64,000 nt of DNA, taken from NCBI GenBank assembly GCA_017399445.1, contig JAFQCM010000056.1, positions 62,001 through 126,000 on the forward strand. Direction: 5' to 3'. The notes below the pieces were generated by a model. It saw only the letters and a list, made by a program, of their open reading frames with translations, did no database searches and was not told the origin of the DNA. This document shows, piece after piece, positions 45,973-54,060 of the stretch (position 1 is its first letter; each line of letters starts with the position of its first letter). This stretch comes from Lachnospiraceae bacterium. Its GTDB lineage: Bacteria > Bacillota > Clostridia > Lachnospirales > Lachnospiraceae. Made by a program: the position numbers and the translations under genes.

Positions 45973-46386
45973 ATGCTAAAGTTAGAAAATGTAAAGAAAA
46001 CTTATGATGGAAAAGATATCCTTAAGGATATTAATTTGGAAATTGGGAATGGTGAAATCGTTTCTATTTTAGGGCCATCTGGATGCGGAAAAACTACATT
46101 ATTAAATCTTATATTGGGAATTACAGAAATTGATTCTGGTAAAATTTGTTTCGATGGACAGGATATTACAGAAGTTTCAATGGAAAAAAGAGGATTCAAT
46201 ATTGTATTTCAGGATTATGCATTGTTCCCAAATTTAAATGTTTATCAGAATATTACATATGGACTCCGGAATAAACCAGACATTTCCACAAAAGAAGAAG
46301 TAGAGGAACTGATTTCTTTATTAGGTTTAAAAGAGCATTTAGAAAAGAAAGTAGAACAGCTTTCCGGTGGGCAGAAACAGAATTAA
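45973..46386 (+). pseudogene. Truncated ABC ATPase of the 2-aminoethylphosphonate importer
   Basis: The 137-residue frame has Walker [10 protein letters not shown] (residues 34-42), Q-loop V-F-Q-D-Y-A-L-F-P and the signature L-S-G-G-Q-K-Q, then Asn and a TAA. Walker B, D-loop, switch His and the regulatory domain, usually 180-220 more residues, are absent. The next frame over continues R-I-K-S-T-G-I-M-K-G-L, ending inside the next gene, as if a large internal deletion joined the signature codons to the old 3' end out of frame. The product should be unable to hydrolyse ATP. Either the importer is dead, another ATPase (for example PotA at 55.3 kb) replaces it, or the assembly is wrong. Confidence 0.8.
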
Positions 46387-46415
46387 AAGCACAGGTATCA
46401 TGAAAGGATTAAGTC

Positions 46416-49082
46416 ATGCAGAAGAAAAAATATAAAGAAATTAAAGGGATTTTTGTTGTATTAGCTTTGTTCTTTCTGGTGTTTTTAGTAGTCCCGGTTA
46501 TTGGGTTGCTGGTGAAATCGTTTCTGACAGATGGAAGTGCAGGTGTATCTCTTTCTAATTATATGAAAGTGTTAGGGGGAAAAGGGTTTATGAAAGCCAT
46601 AAGAAACAGCCTGCTGATATCTTCCTGTTCTGCATTACTTACAACAGTAATTGCATTTTTTCTGGCTTACACCATACATTACACAAATATTCCAAGAAAA
46701 TGCAAAAGCCTGATAGAAAAGATTGCAGTACTTCCTATGCTGCTTCCTACCATCACTTATGGATTTGCCATTATTTATTCTTTTGGAAAGCAGGGATTAT
46801 TGACAAAACTTTTTGGAAGACAATTATTTGAAATCTACGGATTTAATGGAATGTTGGTAGGATATGTGATTTATACCCTTCCGGTATCCTTTATGTTAAT
46901 TAATAATACCATGGGGTATATCGACAAGAAATTTATGATTGTATCACGTTTAATGGGGGATTCGCCTTTTCAGATGTTCTGGATGACAATTATAAGACCA
47001 TTATTAGGGACTTTGGCAGCCTCTTTTATACAGACATTTTTTCTGTGCTTTACAGACTTTGGAATTCCGGCTTCCGTAGGAGGAAAATTTGAAGTAGTTG
47101 CCAGTGTGTTGTACACCCAGATGCTGGGGAGTGTACCAGATTTTGGAAAAGGTGCGGTTGTGGCACTGGTTATGCTGATTCCTTCTATAGTAAGTATTAC
47201 CGTACTAAATATCTTAGAAAAATACAATGTAAGATACAATAAAATTTCTGTAATTGAGTTAAAGAAAAACAAGGTACGGGATGGAATTTGCGGATTGGCA
47301 AGCTTGATAATACTAGTAAGTGTATTGTCTGTTTTTGCAGTAATTTTTGTAGTACCTTTTGTGTCAGAATGGCCTTATGAAATTACATTTACTTTAGAAC
47401 ATGTAAAAGAGGTTATGAAAGACAGCCGGTTAATCAGTGTATATGGAAATTCTCTGGTGGTGGCGTTTATTACTGCATTATTAGGAACCATAGTAGCTTA
47501 TGGAGCAGCATTGATTACTGCCAGAAGTAATGTTTCTGAGAAATTAAAAGGTGCGATTGAAAGTATTGCGTTGATTACAAATACCATACCTGGAATGGTA
47601 ATAGGTCTGGCATATTTATTTGCCTTCTCAGGAACACCACTGCAGAATACTTTTGCCATTATTATTATTTGTAATATCATCCATTTCTTTTCCACGCCAT
47701 ATTTGATGATGAAAAATTCATTGTCGAAAATGAACGCTTCCTGGGAAACCACGGCAATTTTAATGGGAGACAGTTGGACGAAGACCATTATTCGAATTGT
47801 AACACCAAATGCAATATCTACTTTATTAGAAGTGTTTAGTTACTATTTTGTAAATTCCATGGTTACCATTAGTGCGGTTATCTTTATTGCAGGTGCAAGG
47901 ACAATGGTGATTACTACAAAGATTAAAGAACTTCAATATTATAATAAATTTAATGAAATTTTTGTATTGTCTATTTTTATTTTAGTAACCAATGCAGCTG
48001 CGAAGTTTATCTTTCAGAAACTTGCAAATAAAAGGGAAGAAAACAACAAGAAAAAGGAGAAAAAAACGATTATGAGAAGTATGAAAAAATTAGGAATGAA
48101 AAAAGTCGCCTCTTTTGTGATGGCAGTAATTATGGGAGTTTCTGTTATTGGCACAGCAACAGGATGTAGTAATAGCGGAACCTCAGAAGAAGTTATCATT
48201 TATTCAAATGCAGATGATGAAGCAGTAGAAGCAATGAAAGCAGCATTAGATAACAATGGATTTGAAGGACAGTATATTTTCCAGACTTTTGGAACTTCTG
48301 AATTGGGTGGAAAACTTTTAGCAGAAGGAACTAATTTAGAAGCAGATTTGGTTACTATGAGTACTTTCTATGTGGATAGTGCTCAGGAACAGAATCAGAT
48401 GTTTAAAGAACTTACTTTTGATGTAAATACTTTAGATGAATTTCCAAACTATTGTGCACCAATTACAGCACAGGAAGGAACTATTATTGTAAATACAGAA
48501 ATGGTGGCGGAAAATAATCTTCCAATGCCTGCTTCCTTAAAAGATTTAGCAAATCCGGAATATGCAGGATTTATTTCTGTAACTGATATTGCATCTTCAT
48601 CTACTGCATGGCTATTAGTACAGGGGTTAATTTCCGAATATGGTAAAGATGGAGCAAAAGAGGTATTAACTAATATTTACAAAAATGCTGGGGACCATAT
48701 CGAATCTTCCGGATCCGGTCCATTAAAGAAAGTTCGTGCAGGAGAAGTAGCCATTGGTTTTGGACTTCGCCAGCAGGCAGTAGCAGATAAAGCAGAAGGA
48801 CTTCCAATTGATTTTGTAGACCCTGCAGAAGGGAACTTCAGCCTGACAGAATCTTTAGCAGTTGTAGATAAGGGTGATAAAACCAACGAAAAAGCAATGG
48901 AAATGGCAAAATGTATTATTGAAAATGGAAGAGCAGATTTACAGGCAAATTACCCACTTGCATTATATCAAGGAGAAGAAACTAACCAGGAAAATATGTC
49001 AGCAAATCCAAAGGTATTTTCAGAGCCACTTACAGTAGGTTTATTAGAACAGCATCAGAAATTATCAGAAGAATGTAAGTAA
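46416..49082 (+). CDS. 2-aminoethylphosphonate-type ABC importer: permease fused in frame to binding lipoprotein
   Basis: The 888-codon frame first encodes a double permease of the FbpB/PhnU-like class (residues about 1-535, some 12 membrane helices, two EAA loops such as S-R-L-M-G-D-S and A-I-L-M-G-D-S). It then continues without a stop into M-R-S-M-K-K-L-G and a complete lipoprotein signal with lipobox A-T-G-C, and a periplasmic-type iron/AEP-binding domain (E-V-I-I-Y-S-N-A-D-D-E-A). An ATG at 48072, 12 bases after AAGGAG, could start the binding protein separately. The link to 2-aminoethylphosphonate rests on phnW and phnX downstream. Confidence 0.85.
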   Translation: MQKKKYKEIKGIFVVLALFFLVFLVVPVIGLLVKSFLTDGSAGVSLSNYMKVLGGKGFMKAIRNSLLISSCSALLTTVIAFFLAYTIHYTNIPRKCKSLIEKIAVLPMLLPTITYGFAIIYSFGKQGLLTKLFGRQLFEIYGFNGMLVGYVIYTLPVSFMLINNTMGYIDKKFMIVSRLMGDSPFQMFWMTIIRPLLGTLAASFIQTFFLCFTDFGIPASVGGKFEVVASVLYTQMLGSVPDFGKGAVVALVMLIPSIVSITVLNILEKYNVRYNKISVIELKKNKVRDGICGLASLIILVSVLSVFAVIFVVPFVSEWPYEITFTLEHVKEVMKDSRLISVYGNSLVVAFITALLGTIVAYGAALITARSNVSEKLKGAIESIALITNTIPGMVIGLAYLFAFSGTPLQNTFAIIIICNIIHFFSTPYLMMKNSLSKMNASWETTAILMGDSWTKTIIRIVTPNAISTLLEVFSYYFVNSMVTISAVIFIAGARTMVITTKIKELQYYNKFNEIFVLSIFILVTNAAAKFIFQKLANKREENNKKKEKKTIMRSMKKLGMKKVASFVMAVIMGVSVIGTATGCSNSGTSEEVIIYSNADDEAVEAMKAALDNNGFEGQYIFQTFGTSELGGKLLAEGTNLEADLVTMSTFYVDSAQEQNQMFKELTFDVNTLDEFPNYCAPITAQEGTIIVNTEMVAENNLPMPASLKDLANPEYAGFISVTDIASSSTAWLLVQGLISEYGKDGAKEVLTNIYKNAGDHIESSGSGPLKKVRAGEVAIGFGLRQQAVADKAEGLPIDFVDPAEGNFSLTESLAVVDKGDKTNEKAMEMAKCIIENGRADLQANYPLALYQGEETNQENMSANPKVFSEPLTVGLLEQHQKLSEECK

Positions 49083-49113
49083 GAGATAAAATTAAGGGAA
49101 AAGAGGAAGAAAA

Positions 49114-50214
49114 ATGATTCAGTATAAATTATTAACACCGGGACCACTGACTACAACCGATTCTGTAAAACAGCAGATGATGGTAGACCATTGTACCTGG
49201 GATGAGGATTACAAGCAGATTACACAGGAAATCAGAAAGGAACTTCTGGCACTGGCTCATGTGTCAGAAGAAGAATATACAGCTGTTTTAATGCAGGGAA
49301 GTGGTACTTTTGGTGTGGAATCTGTACTTACCAGCATTATTGGAAAAGAAGATAGGCTTCTAATTGCTGCTAATGGTGCTTATGGAGAACGTATGGGAGA
49401 TATTGCAAAACATGCAGGTCTTACGTTTGAAATTACAAAGCAACATTATAATGAAGTGATAGATGCAGAAAAAATTAGAGAAATTTTGAAAAACGATCCA
49501 TCCATTACTCATGTATCTATGGTACATAGTGAAACTACTTCCGGTATTTTAAATGATATTGAAGCAGTTGGAAAAGTGGTAAAAGAACAAAACAGAGTAT
49601 TTATTGTAGATGCCATGAGTAGCTTTGCCGGTGTGGATATTCCTGTGCAGAAATGGGGGATTGACTTTTTAATCAGCAGTGCCAATAAGTGTATTCAGGG
49701 TGTACCGGGATTTTCCTTTATTATTGCAAGAAAAGACTTATTAATTGCCAGTGCAGGCAAAGCCAGAAGTCTTTCCTTAGATTTATATGAACAGTGGAAA
49801 ACCATGGAAGCAGATGGAAAGTGGCGTTTTACTTCTCCAACTCATGTAGTATTAGCTTTTTCGCAAGCAATGAAAGAATTAAAAGAAGAAGGCGGAATTG
49901 AAGCCAGAAGCAGAAGATACAAAGAAAATAATGAACTGTTAATTGAAAAAATGGGTGAACTGGGAATGAAGCCTTATATTGATGGAATCCACCAGGGACC
50001 AATTATTACTACTTTCTTTTATCCTGAAAACTGCTACTTTAAGTTTGAGGAAATGTATCATTACATCAAAGAAAGGGGATATGCAATCTATCCTGGAAAA
50101 GTAACAGAAGCAGAAACATTCCGAGTTGGAAATATCGGTGAAATTTATAAAGAAGATATTTTGAAATTAAGTGAAATTATGAAAGCGTTTTTGGAGGAAT
50201 ATAATCATGAGTAA
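49114..50214 (+). CDS. phnW: 2-aminoethylphosphonate-pyruvate transaminase
   Basis: The 366-residue PLP enzyme converts 2-aminoethylphosphonate plus pyruvate into phosphonoacetaldehyde plus alanine. The start L-L-T-P-G-P-L-T-T is typical, M-Q-G-S-G-T-F-G-V-E binds PLP phosphate, V-D-A-M-S-S-F-A-G holds the ring-pairing Asp, and S-S-A-N-K-C-I-Q-G-V-P-G-F contains the Schiff-base Lys. It is separated from the importer by 31 bp and overlaps phnX by 8 bp, confirming an operon. Confidence 0.96.
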   Translation: MIQYKLLTPGPLTTTDSVKQQMMVDHCTWDEDYKQITQEIRKELLALAHVSEEEYTAVLMQGSGTFGVESVLTSIIGKEDRLLIAANGAYGERMGDIAKHAGLTFEITKQHYNEVIDAEKIREILKNDPSITHVSMVHSETTSGILNDIEAVGKVVKEQNRVFIVDAMSSFAGVDIPVQKWGIDFLISSANKCIQGVPGFSFIIARKDLLIASAGKARSLSLDLYEQWKTMEADGKWRFTSPTHVVLAFSQAMKELKEEGGIEARSRRYKENNELLIEKMGELGMKPYIDGIHQGPIITTFFYPENCYFKFEEMYHYIKERGYAIYPGKVTEAETFRVGNIGEIYKEDILKLSEIMKAFLEEYNHE

Positions 50215-50983
50215 ATGGGATGCAGTGATTTTTGATTGGGCAGGAACAACCGTAGATTTCGGTTGTTTCGCACCGGTGCAGGCATTTGTAGAAGTATTTA
50301 AAGAATATGGTGTAGAACCTACCATGGAAGAAGTAAGAGAGCCTATGGGAATGTTAAAAATTGATCATATCCGCACCATGTTAAAAATGCCAAGAATTAA
50401 AGAATGCTGGACAGAAAAATATCAGACAGAACCTACAGAGGAAGATGCACAAAAATTATTTGCCATCTTTGAAGAAAAGCTGTTAAGTATACTACATCTT
50501 TATGCAGAACCAAAAAAAGAGACAGAAGCAGCAGTAAAAAAAATGCGGATACATGGAATTAAGATTGGTTCTACTACAGGTTATACGGATAAAATGATGG
50601 AAATTATAGTGCCATTAGCAAAAGAAAAAGGCTATACACCAGACACCTGGTTCAGTCCGGATTCCACAAACAATGTAGGCAGGCCATACCCTTATATGAT
50701 TTTCCAAAATATGAGAGCGTTAGAACTTATGGATGTAAGTAGAATTATTAAAGCAGGAGATACCATTTCTGATATTAAAGAAGGAAAGAATGCCGGGGTA
50801 TTTACCGTTGGGATAGTTGTTGGAAGTTCAGAAATGGGATTGTCAGAGGAAGAATATCAGACACTTTCTAAGGAAGAGCAAGAAAAGAAATGTGAAGAAG
50901 TGACAGCAAAGTTTATGGCAGCGGGAGCGGATAAAGTTTTTCTTACATTAACAGAATTAGCGGATTTTGTTGTGGAAGGCTAA
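50207..50983 (+). CDS. phnX: Phosphonoacetaldehyde hydrolase
   Basis: The 258-residue HAD-family enzyme splits phosphonoacetaldehyde to acetaldehyde and phosphate. Nucleophile Asp10 lies in I-F-D-W-A-G-T-T-V-D, and the Schiff-base Lys51 in P-M-G-M-L-K-I-D-H-I, the feature that separates PhnX from other HAD enzymes. Late motifs K-A-G-D-T-I-S-D-I are present. With PhnW it completes the pathway from 2-aminoethylphosphonate to acetaldehyde and Pi. Confidence 0.96.
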   Translation: MSKWDAVIFDWAGTTVDFGCFAPVQAFVEVFKEYGVEPTMEEVREPMGMLKIDHIRTMLKMPRIKECWTEKYQTEPTEEDAQKLFAIFEEKLLSILHLYAEPKKETEAAVKKMRIHGIKIGSTTGYTDKMMEIIVPLAKEKGYTPDTWFSPDSTNNVGRPYPYMIFQNMRALELMDVSRIIKAGDTISDIKEGKNAGVFTVGIVVGSSEMGLSEEEYQTLSKEEQEKKCEEVTAKFMAAGADKVFLTLTELADFVVEG

Positions 50984-51002
50984 GAGAAGGGTGTCCCTTC
51001 TC
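50984..51002 (+). terminator. Hairpin after phnX
   Basis: Perfect 8-bp arms (50984-50991 with 50995-51002) with a TGT loop start right after the phnX stop. There is no T-run, so termination strength is doubtful. Confidence 0.45.
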
Positions 51003-51019
51003 CGCGTCCGTATACCCAA
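50999..51019 (+). repeat. Repeat relic E (right end of copy C)
   Basis: These 21 bases are identical to the right end of copy C (44682-44702), including GCGTCCGTATACCC. No other part of the element is present here. Confidence 0.7.
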
Positions 51020-51055
51020 CAACCTTCCTACCATCAAAAAATTTAAAAAAAATTG

Positions 51056-51084
51056 TTGCAATTCATCTCACATTGTGGTATAAC
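51056..51084 (+). promoter_or_regulatory. tRNA promoter
   Basis: TTGCAA (51056-51061) and TATAAC (51079-51084) are 17 bp apart, with an extended -10 TG at 51076-51077, 37 bp upstream of tRNA-Tyr. Confidence 0.6.
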
Positions 51085-51120
51085 TATATATTGTTAGGAC
51101 TAACAATAGTTAATCCTTAT

Positions 51121-51202
51121 GGATGGATTCCCGAGTGGCCAAAGGGGACAGACTGTAAATCTGCTGCAAATTGCTTCGGTGGTTCGAATCCACCTCCATC
51201 CA
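51121..51202 (+). tRNA. tRNA-Tyr (anticodon GTA)
   Basis: The acceptor arms GGATGGA and TCCATCC pair fully, the anticodon loop is CTGTAAA, a long variable arm of type II follows, and the T-loop GGTTCGAATCC is canonical. CCA is not encoded. Confidence 0.95.
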
Positions 51203-51245
51203 TTTAGTACTTAGCAAGCTATGGTTTGTAAGTGCTTATGACTAA

Positions 51246-51332
51246 GCCGGCGTGGCGGAACTGGCAGACGCACAGGACTTAAAATCCTGCGGGACTTATA
51301 CTCCCGTACCGGTTCGATTCCGGTCGCCGGCA
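51246..51332 (+). tRNA. tRNA-Leu (anticodon TAA)
   Basis: The acceptor arms GCCGGCG and CGCCGGC pair fully, the anticodon loop is CTTAAAA, a long variable arm is present, and the T-loop GGTTCGATTCC is canonical. CCA is not encoded. Confidence 0.95.
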
Positions 51333-51344
51333 TGATTGTGAGAA

Positions 51345-51377
51345 GGCTCAACCTTTTAATAGAGGTTGGGCCTTTTT
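51345..51377 (+). terminator. Terminator of the tRNA transcript
   Basis: Ten-bp arms (51345-51354 with 51363-51372) are followed by TTTTT. Confidence 0.9.
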
Positions 51378-51409
51378 CGTAGAATATAAAAAGAAGAGAG
51401 GATAACATT

Positions 51410-52063
51410 ATGAAATTTTTTATTGATACAGCAAACGTAGATGATATTAGAAAAGCCGATGACATGGGAGTTATCTGTGGTGTAACAACCAACCCTTCTT
51501 TAATAGCAAAAGAAGGAAGAGGGTTTGAAGAAGTGATTAAAGAAATCGCTTCCATTGTTGATGGACCTATTAGTGGCGAGGTAAAAGCAACAACTGTAGA
51601 TGCAGAAGGCATGATAAAGGAAGGACGTGAAATAGCATCACTTCATCCGAATATGGTAGTAAAAATTCCTATGACCATTGAAGGGCTAAAAGCAGTAAAA
51701 GTATTAAATGCAGAAGGCATTAAGACAAATGTAACCTTAATATTCTCAGCAAATCAGGCATTATTAGCAGCAAGAGCAGGGGCTACCTATGTATCTCCAT
51801 TTTTAGGAAGATTAGATGACATTTCCCATCCTGGAATTGAATTAATTCGTACCATAGCAGATATTTTCCAGGTATATGGATTGGAAACAGAAATTATTGC
51901 AGCTAGTGTGCGAAATCCAATTCATGTAACAGATTGTGCTTTAGCAGGAGCTGACATTGCAACTGTTCCATATTCTGTAATTGAACAGATGACAAAGCAT
52001 CCATTAACTGATCAAGGGATTTTGAAGTTTCAGGCAGATTATAAGGCAGTATTTGGAGAATAA
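51410..52063 (+). CDS. Transaldolase / fructose-6-phosphate aldolase-like
   Basis: The 217-residue protein belongs to the short TalC/FSA class of class I aldolases. The N-terminus [16 protein letters not shown], the Schiff-base Lys85 in V-V-K-I-P-M-T, and [12 protein letters not shown] are all diagnostic. It probably acts as transaldolase in the non-oxidative pentose phosphate pathway; sequence alone does not separate this from fructose-6-phosphate aldolase. The ribosome site is GAGAGGA. The last 15 bp recur imperfectly just after the stop. Confidence 0.93.
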   Translation: MKFFIDTANVDDIRKADDMGVICGVTTNPSLIAKEGRGFEEVIKEIASIVDGPISGEVKATTVDAEGMIKEGREIASLHPNMVVKIPMTIEGLKAVKVLNAEGIKTNVTLIFSANQALLAARAGATYVSPFLGRLDDISHPGIELIRTIADIFQVYGLETEIIAASVRNPIHVTDCALAGADIATVPYSVIEQMTKHPLTDQGILKFQADYKAVFGE

Positions 52064-52106
52064 TAGAAGTGGTATTTGGAGAGTAACAGAATAGAAAGAT
52101 AAGAAA

Positions 52107-52207
52107 ATGGAGCTGTTCCATTAAGAAAAATTTGTGCAATATATAGTATTTTTTTGATAATGAATAACTATATATTGTATTGATTTTCTTTCATGGGACA
52201 GCTCCAT
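52107..52207. repeat. Long imperfect inverted repeat between convergent genes
   Basis: Arms of about 42 bp (52107-52148 and 52165-52207) match with few mismatches around a 16-nt T-rich loop. It lies between the transaldolase gene and the convergent exporter gene and may act as a two-way terminator. It could also be a miniature element. Confidence 0.7.
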
Positions 52208-52235
52208 CAAACTTATCTGTTATCAGTTTAAACAC

Positions 52236-52688
52236 TTACATATATTTCTCAACAACAATTTTAGAATGAATATTAACAATAACAGAAACAATGGTAGAAA
52301 CTAGTATAATACTTGCTGCAATCAGTAACACTTCCTGGCTCAACCGTACCAGATAATCCATGGAGTTTCGAATACCAAGACTAATAATGCGAAACATAAG
52401 CCGGTATAAATCAGCTCCCGGAATCAGAGGAATCAGCATAGGTACTTCCAGAACCAGAACCGGTGTTTTTTGAATCCGGGCACCTACCTCTGCAATAGAA
52501 GCTACCACAAAAGAAGCACAAAACAGCGCCAGCATATCATTTCCCAGCTTTCCCACCAACAGATAAACAATCCATGAAATACCCCCACCAATTCCCGCTA
52601 TAATTAATTTTCTTCCATGAAGTTGAAACAACATGGCAAATCCTACAGAGCCTAAAGCTGCCATAAGAATCTGTATAATTTCTCTCAC
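52236..52688 (-). CDS. Threonine/serine exporter, ThrE_2-type small subunit
   Basis: The 150-residue protein has four to five hydrophobic helices and matches the short subunit (DUF3815/YjjB class) of split ThrE exporters, with the typical G-A-R-I-Q-K-T-P-V-L-V-L-E-V-P-M-L-I-P-L and P-G-A-D-L-Y-R. Its start overlaps the stop of the large subunit gene by 4 bp, so both should be made in equal amounts. Confidence 0.88.
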   Translation of the reverse strand: MREIIQILMAALGSVGFAMLFQLHGRKLIIAGIGGGISWIVYLLVGKLGNDMLALFCASFVVASIAEVGARIQKTPVLVLEVPMLIPLIPGADLYRLMFRIISLGIRNSMDYLVRLSQEVLLIAASIILVSTIVSVIVNIHSKIVVEKYM

Positions 52689-53452
52689 GATAAAAATCCT
52701 CCTATTAAAGTCATAATGCTGATAAAGCCCGCAGCAATAGCCAGGGCACGAAGCAGGGAATCACATAGCCTTAAAAGTCCTGAAACCGTATCTCCGTTCA
52801 TCATGTCTCGAATGGCATTGGTCAGTGCAAGTCCTGGAATTAAAAGCATAATATTTCCTAACGCAACTGCTTCTCTGTTAAAATCTATCCCCCCATGGTA
52901 AAAAAGACAAATCCCAAGACTTCCGATGGCGGAACAGAAAAAGTAACGGAGTAAAGGGTTTTGAATAACACTTTCCCCATAATGGAGTAAAAGACAAAGA
53001 CCAACGCCAATCAAGGCACCAATACAGCATTCCCGTAGTCCACCACCATAAAAAACAGAGAAAACAGCCGCAATTAAGGCATGTACCATCATGTTTTTCT
53101 TAAGAGATAAAGTAGGTGTATTTTTAATTTTTTCAATTTCTTCTTCCAGACTGTGAATAGGAAGGGGAGAATCACACACTTGTCTTGCTAGCTGGTTGAT
53201 GTGGTGAACACGCTGTAAATTGGTATCATAGCCATAAATTCGTCGCGTCTGAGTAATCATTTCTCCCTGGGCAGTTTGTACAGTCACTACAATAGAAGAA
53301 GTGATGGTAAAAACGTCTGCACGAAGAAACCCATATGCCAGACACATACGGGTAATGGTATCTTCCACACGATTTACTTCTCCACCGGATTTTAAGATAA
53401 TTTCCCCGGCATCTAATATGCTTTTTATCGTTCGAGTATCTATAGGGTTCAT
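52685..53452 (-). CDS. Threonine/serine exporter, ThrE N-terminal-type large subunit
   Basis: The 255-residue protein has the cytoplasmic N-domain of the DUF1212/YjjP class (I-L-K-S-G-G-E-V-N-R-V-E-D-T-I) followed by about five membrane helices (residues 118-255). With the small subunit it would export small hydroxylated amino acids or dicarboxylates. It lies 28 bp after the thioredoxin gene on the same strand. Confidence 0.88.
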   Translation of the reverse strand: MNPIDTRTIKSILDAGEIILKSGGEVNRVEDTITRMCLAYGFLRADVFTITSSIVVTVQTAQGEMITQTRRIYGYDTNLQRVHHINQLARQVCDSPLPIHSLEEEIEKIKNTPTLSLKKNMMVHALIAAVFSVFYGGGLRECCIGALIGVGLCLLLHYGESVIQNPLLRYFFCSAIGSLGICLFYHGGIDFNREAVALGNIMLLIPGLALTNAIRDMMNGDTVSGLLRLCDSLLRALAIAAGFISIMTLIGGFLS

Positions 53453-53480
53453 TTTATCCTTGTCCTTTTTATTGAAAATA

Positions 53481-53795
53481 TTATATAAACCGCTCCATAA
53501 TTTTCAAAATTTCCTCTTTATTCCGGTAACCAGTGAAAGTTTCCAGGCACTTTCCTTCCTTAAATACCAAAAGGGTTGGCACCACACTAATAGAAAATTC
53601 TAGGGCAAGGGGAAGTTCATCATCTATACATACCTTCCCAACATAAAAATCAGTAGTTTCTTCAGCAATTGCATCTAAAACAGGAGCCAGCATACGGCAA
53701 GGACCGCAGGTTTTAGAAAAGAAATCAACTAAAATAGGTTTATCAGAATTTATTACTTCTTCATTAAAATTAGATTTTGTAATTACTTTGCTCAT
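53481..53795 (-). CDS. Thioredoxin-like protein with T-C-G-P-C active site
   Basis: The 104-residue protein has the thioredoxin fold: I-L-V-D-F-F, active site K-T-C-G-P-C (cysteines near 31 and 34) and the cis-proline strand V-V-P-T-L-L-V-F-K. The usual Trp before the first Cys is replaced by Thr, which may shift redox potential or partner choice. It is read from AGGAGG. Electron transfer to disulfides is the likely role, with no reductase gene nearby. Confidence 0.9.
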   Translation of the reverse strand: MSKVITKSNFNEEVINSDKPILVDFFSKTCGPCRMLAPVLDAIAEETTDFYVGKVCIDDELPLALEFSISVVPTLLVFKEGKCLETFTGYRNKEEILKIMERFI

Positions 53796-54060
53796 AAGTA
53801 CCTCCTAAATGTAAAAAATTTAGTTATAGTATATACAATTTTCTTGGAAAATACCATAGTCTTGGCAGTTTTAACATTATTTTTACAAAAGAAAAATAAA
53901 TATGGTATTTTCATAGGATATTGTGTAAAATGAATAAGATAGGGTCAAAAGGCCTATGAGACAATTTATAATGAAAATGTAACTGGGTGCAGAGTTTAAG
54001 TTACAGGAAAATAGATGTGATACAGATATAGAGAAATATGGAGAGGAAGGGGCATACAGT

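Noticed and set aside
45973..46420. Programmed frameshift rescuing the truncated ATPase
   Set aside because: The alternative frame adds only about 18 codons before a stop, so Walker B and the remaining domain would still be missing.
51121..51332. tRNA genes as phage or island attachment sites
   Set aside because: No integrase gene and no repeated tRNA 3' end were seen nearby.
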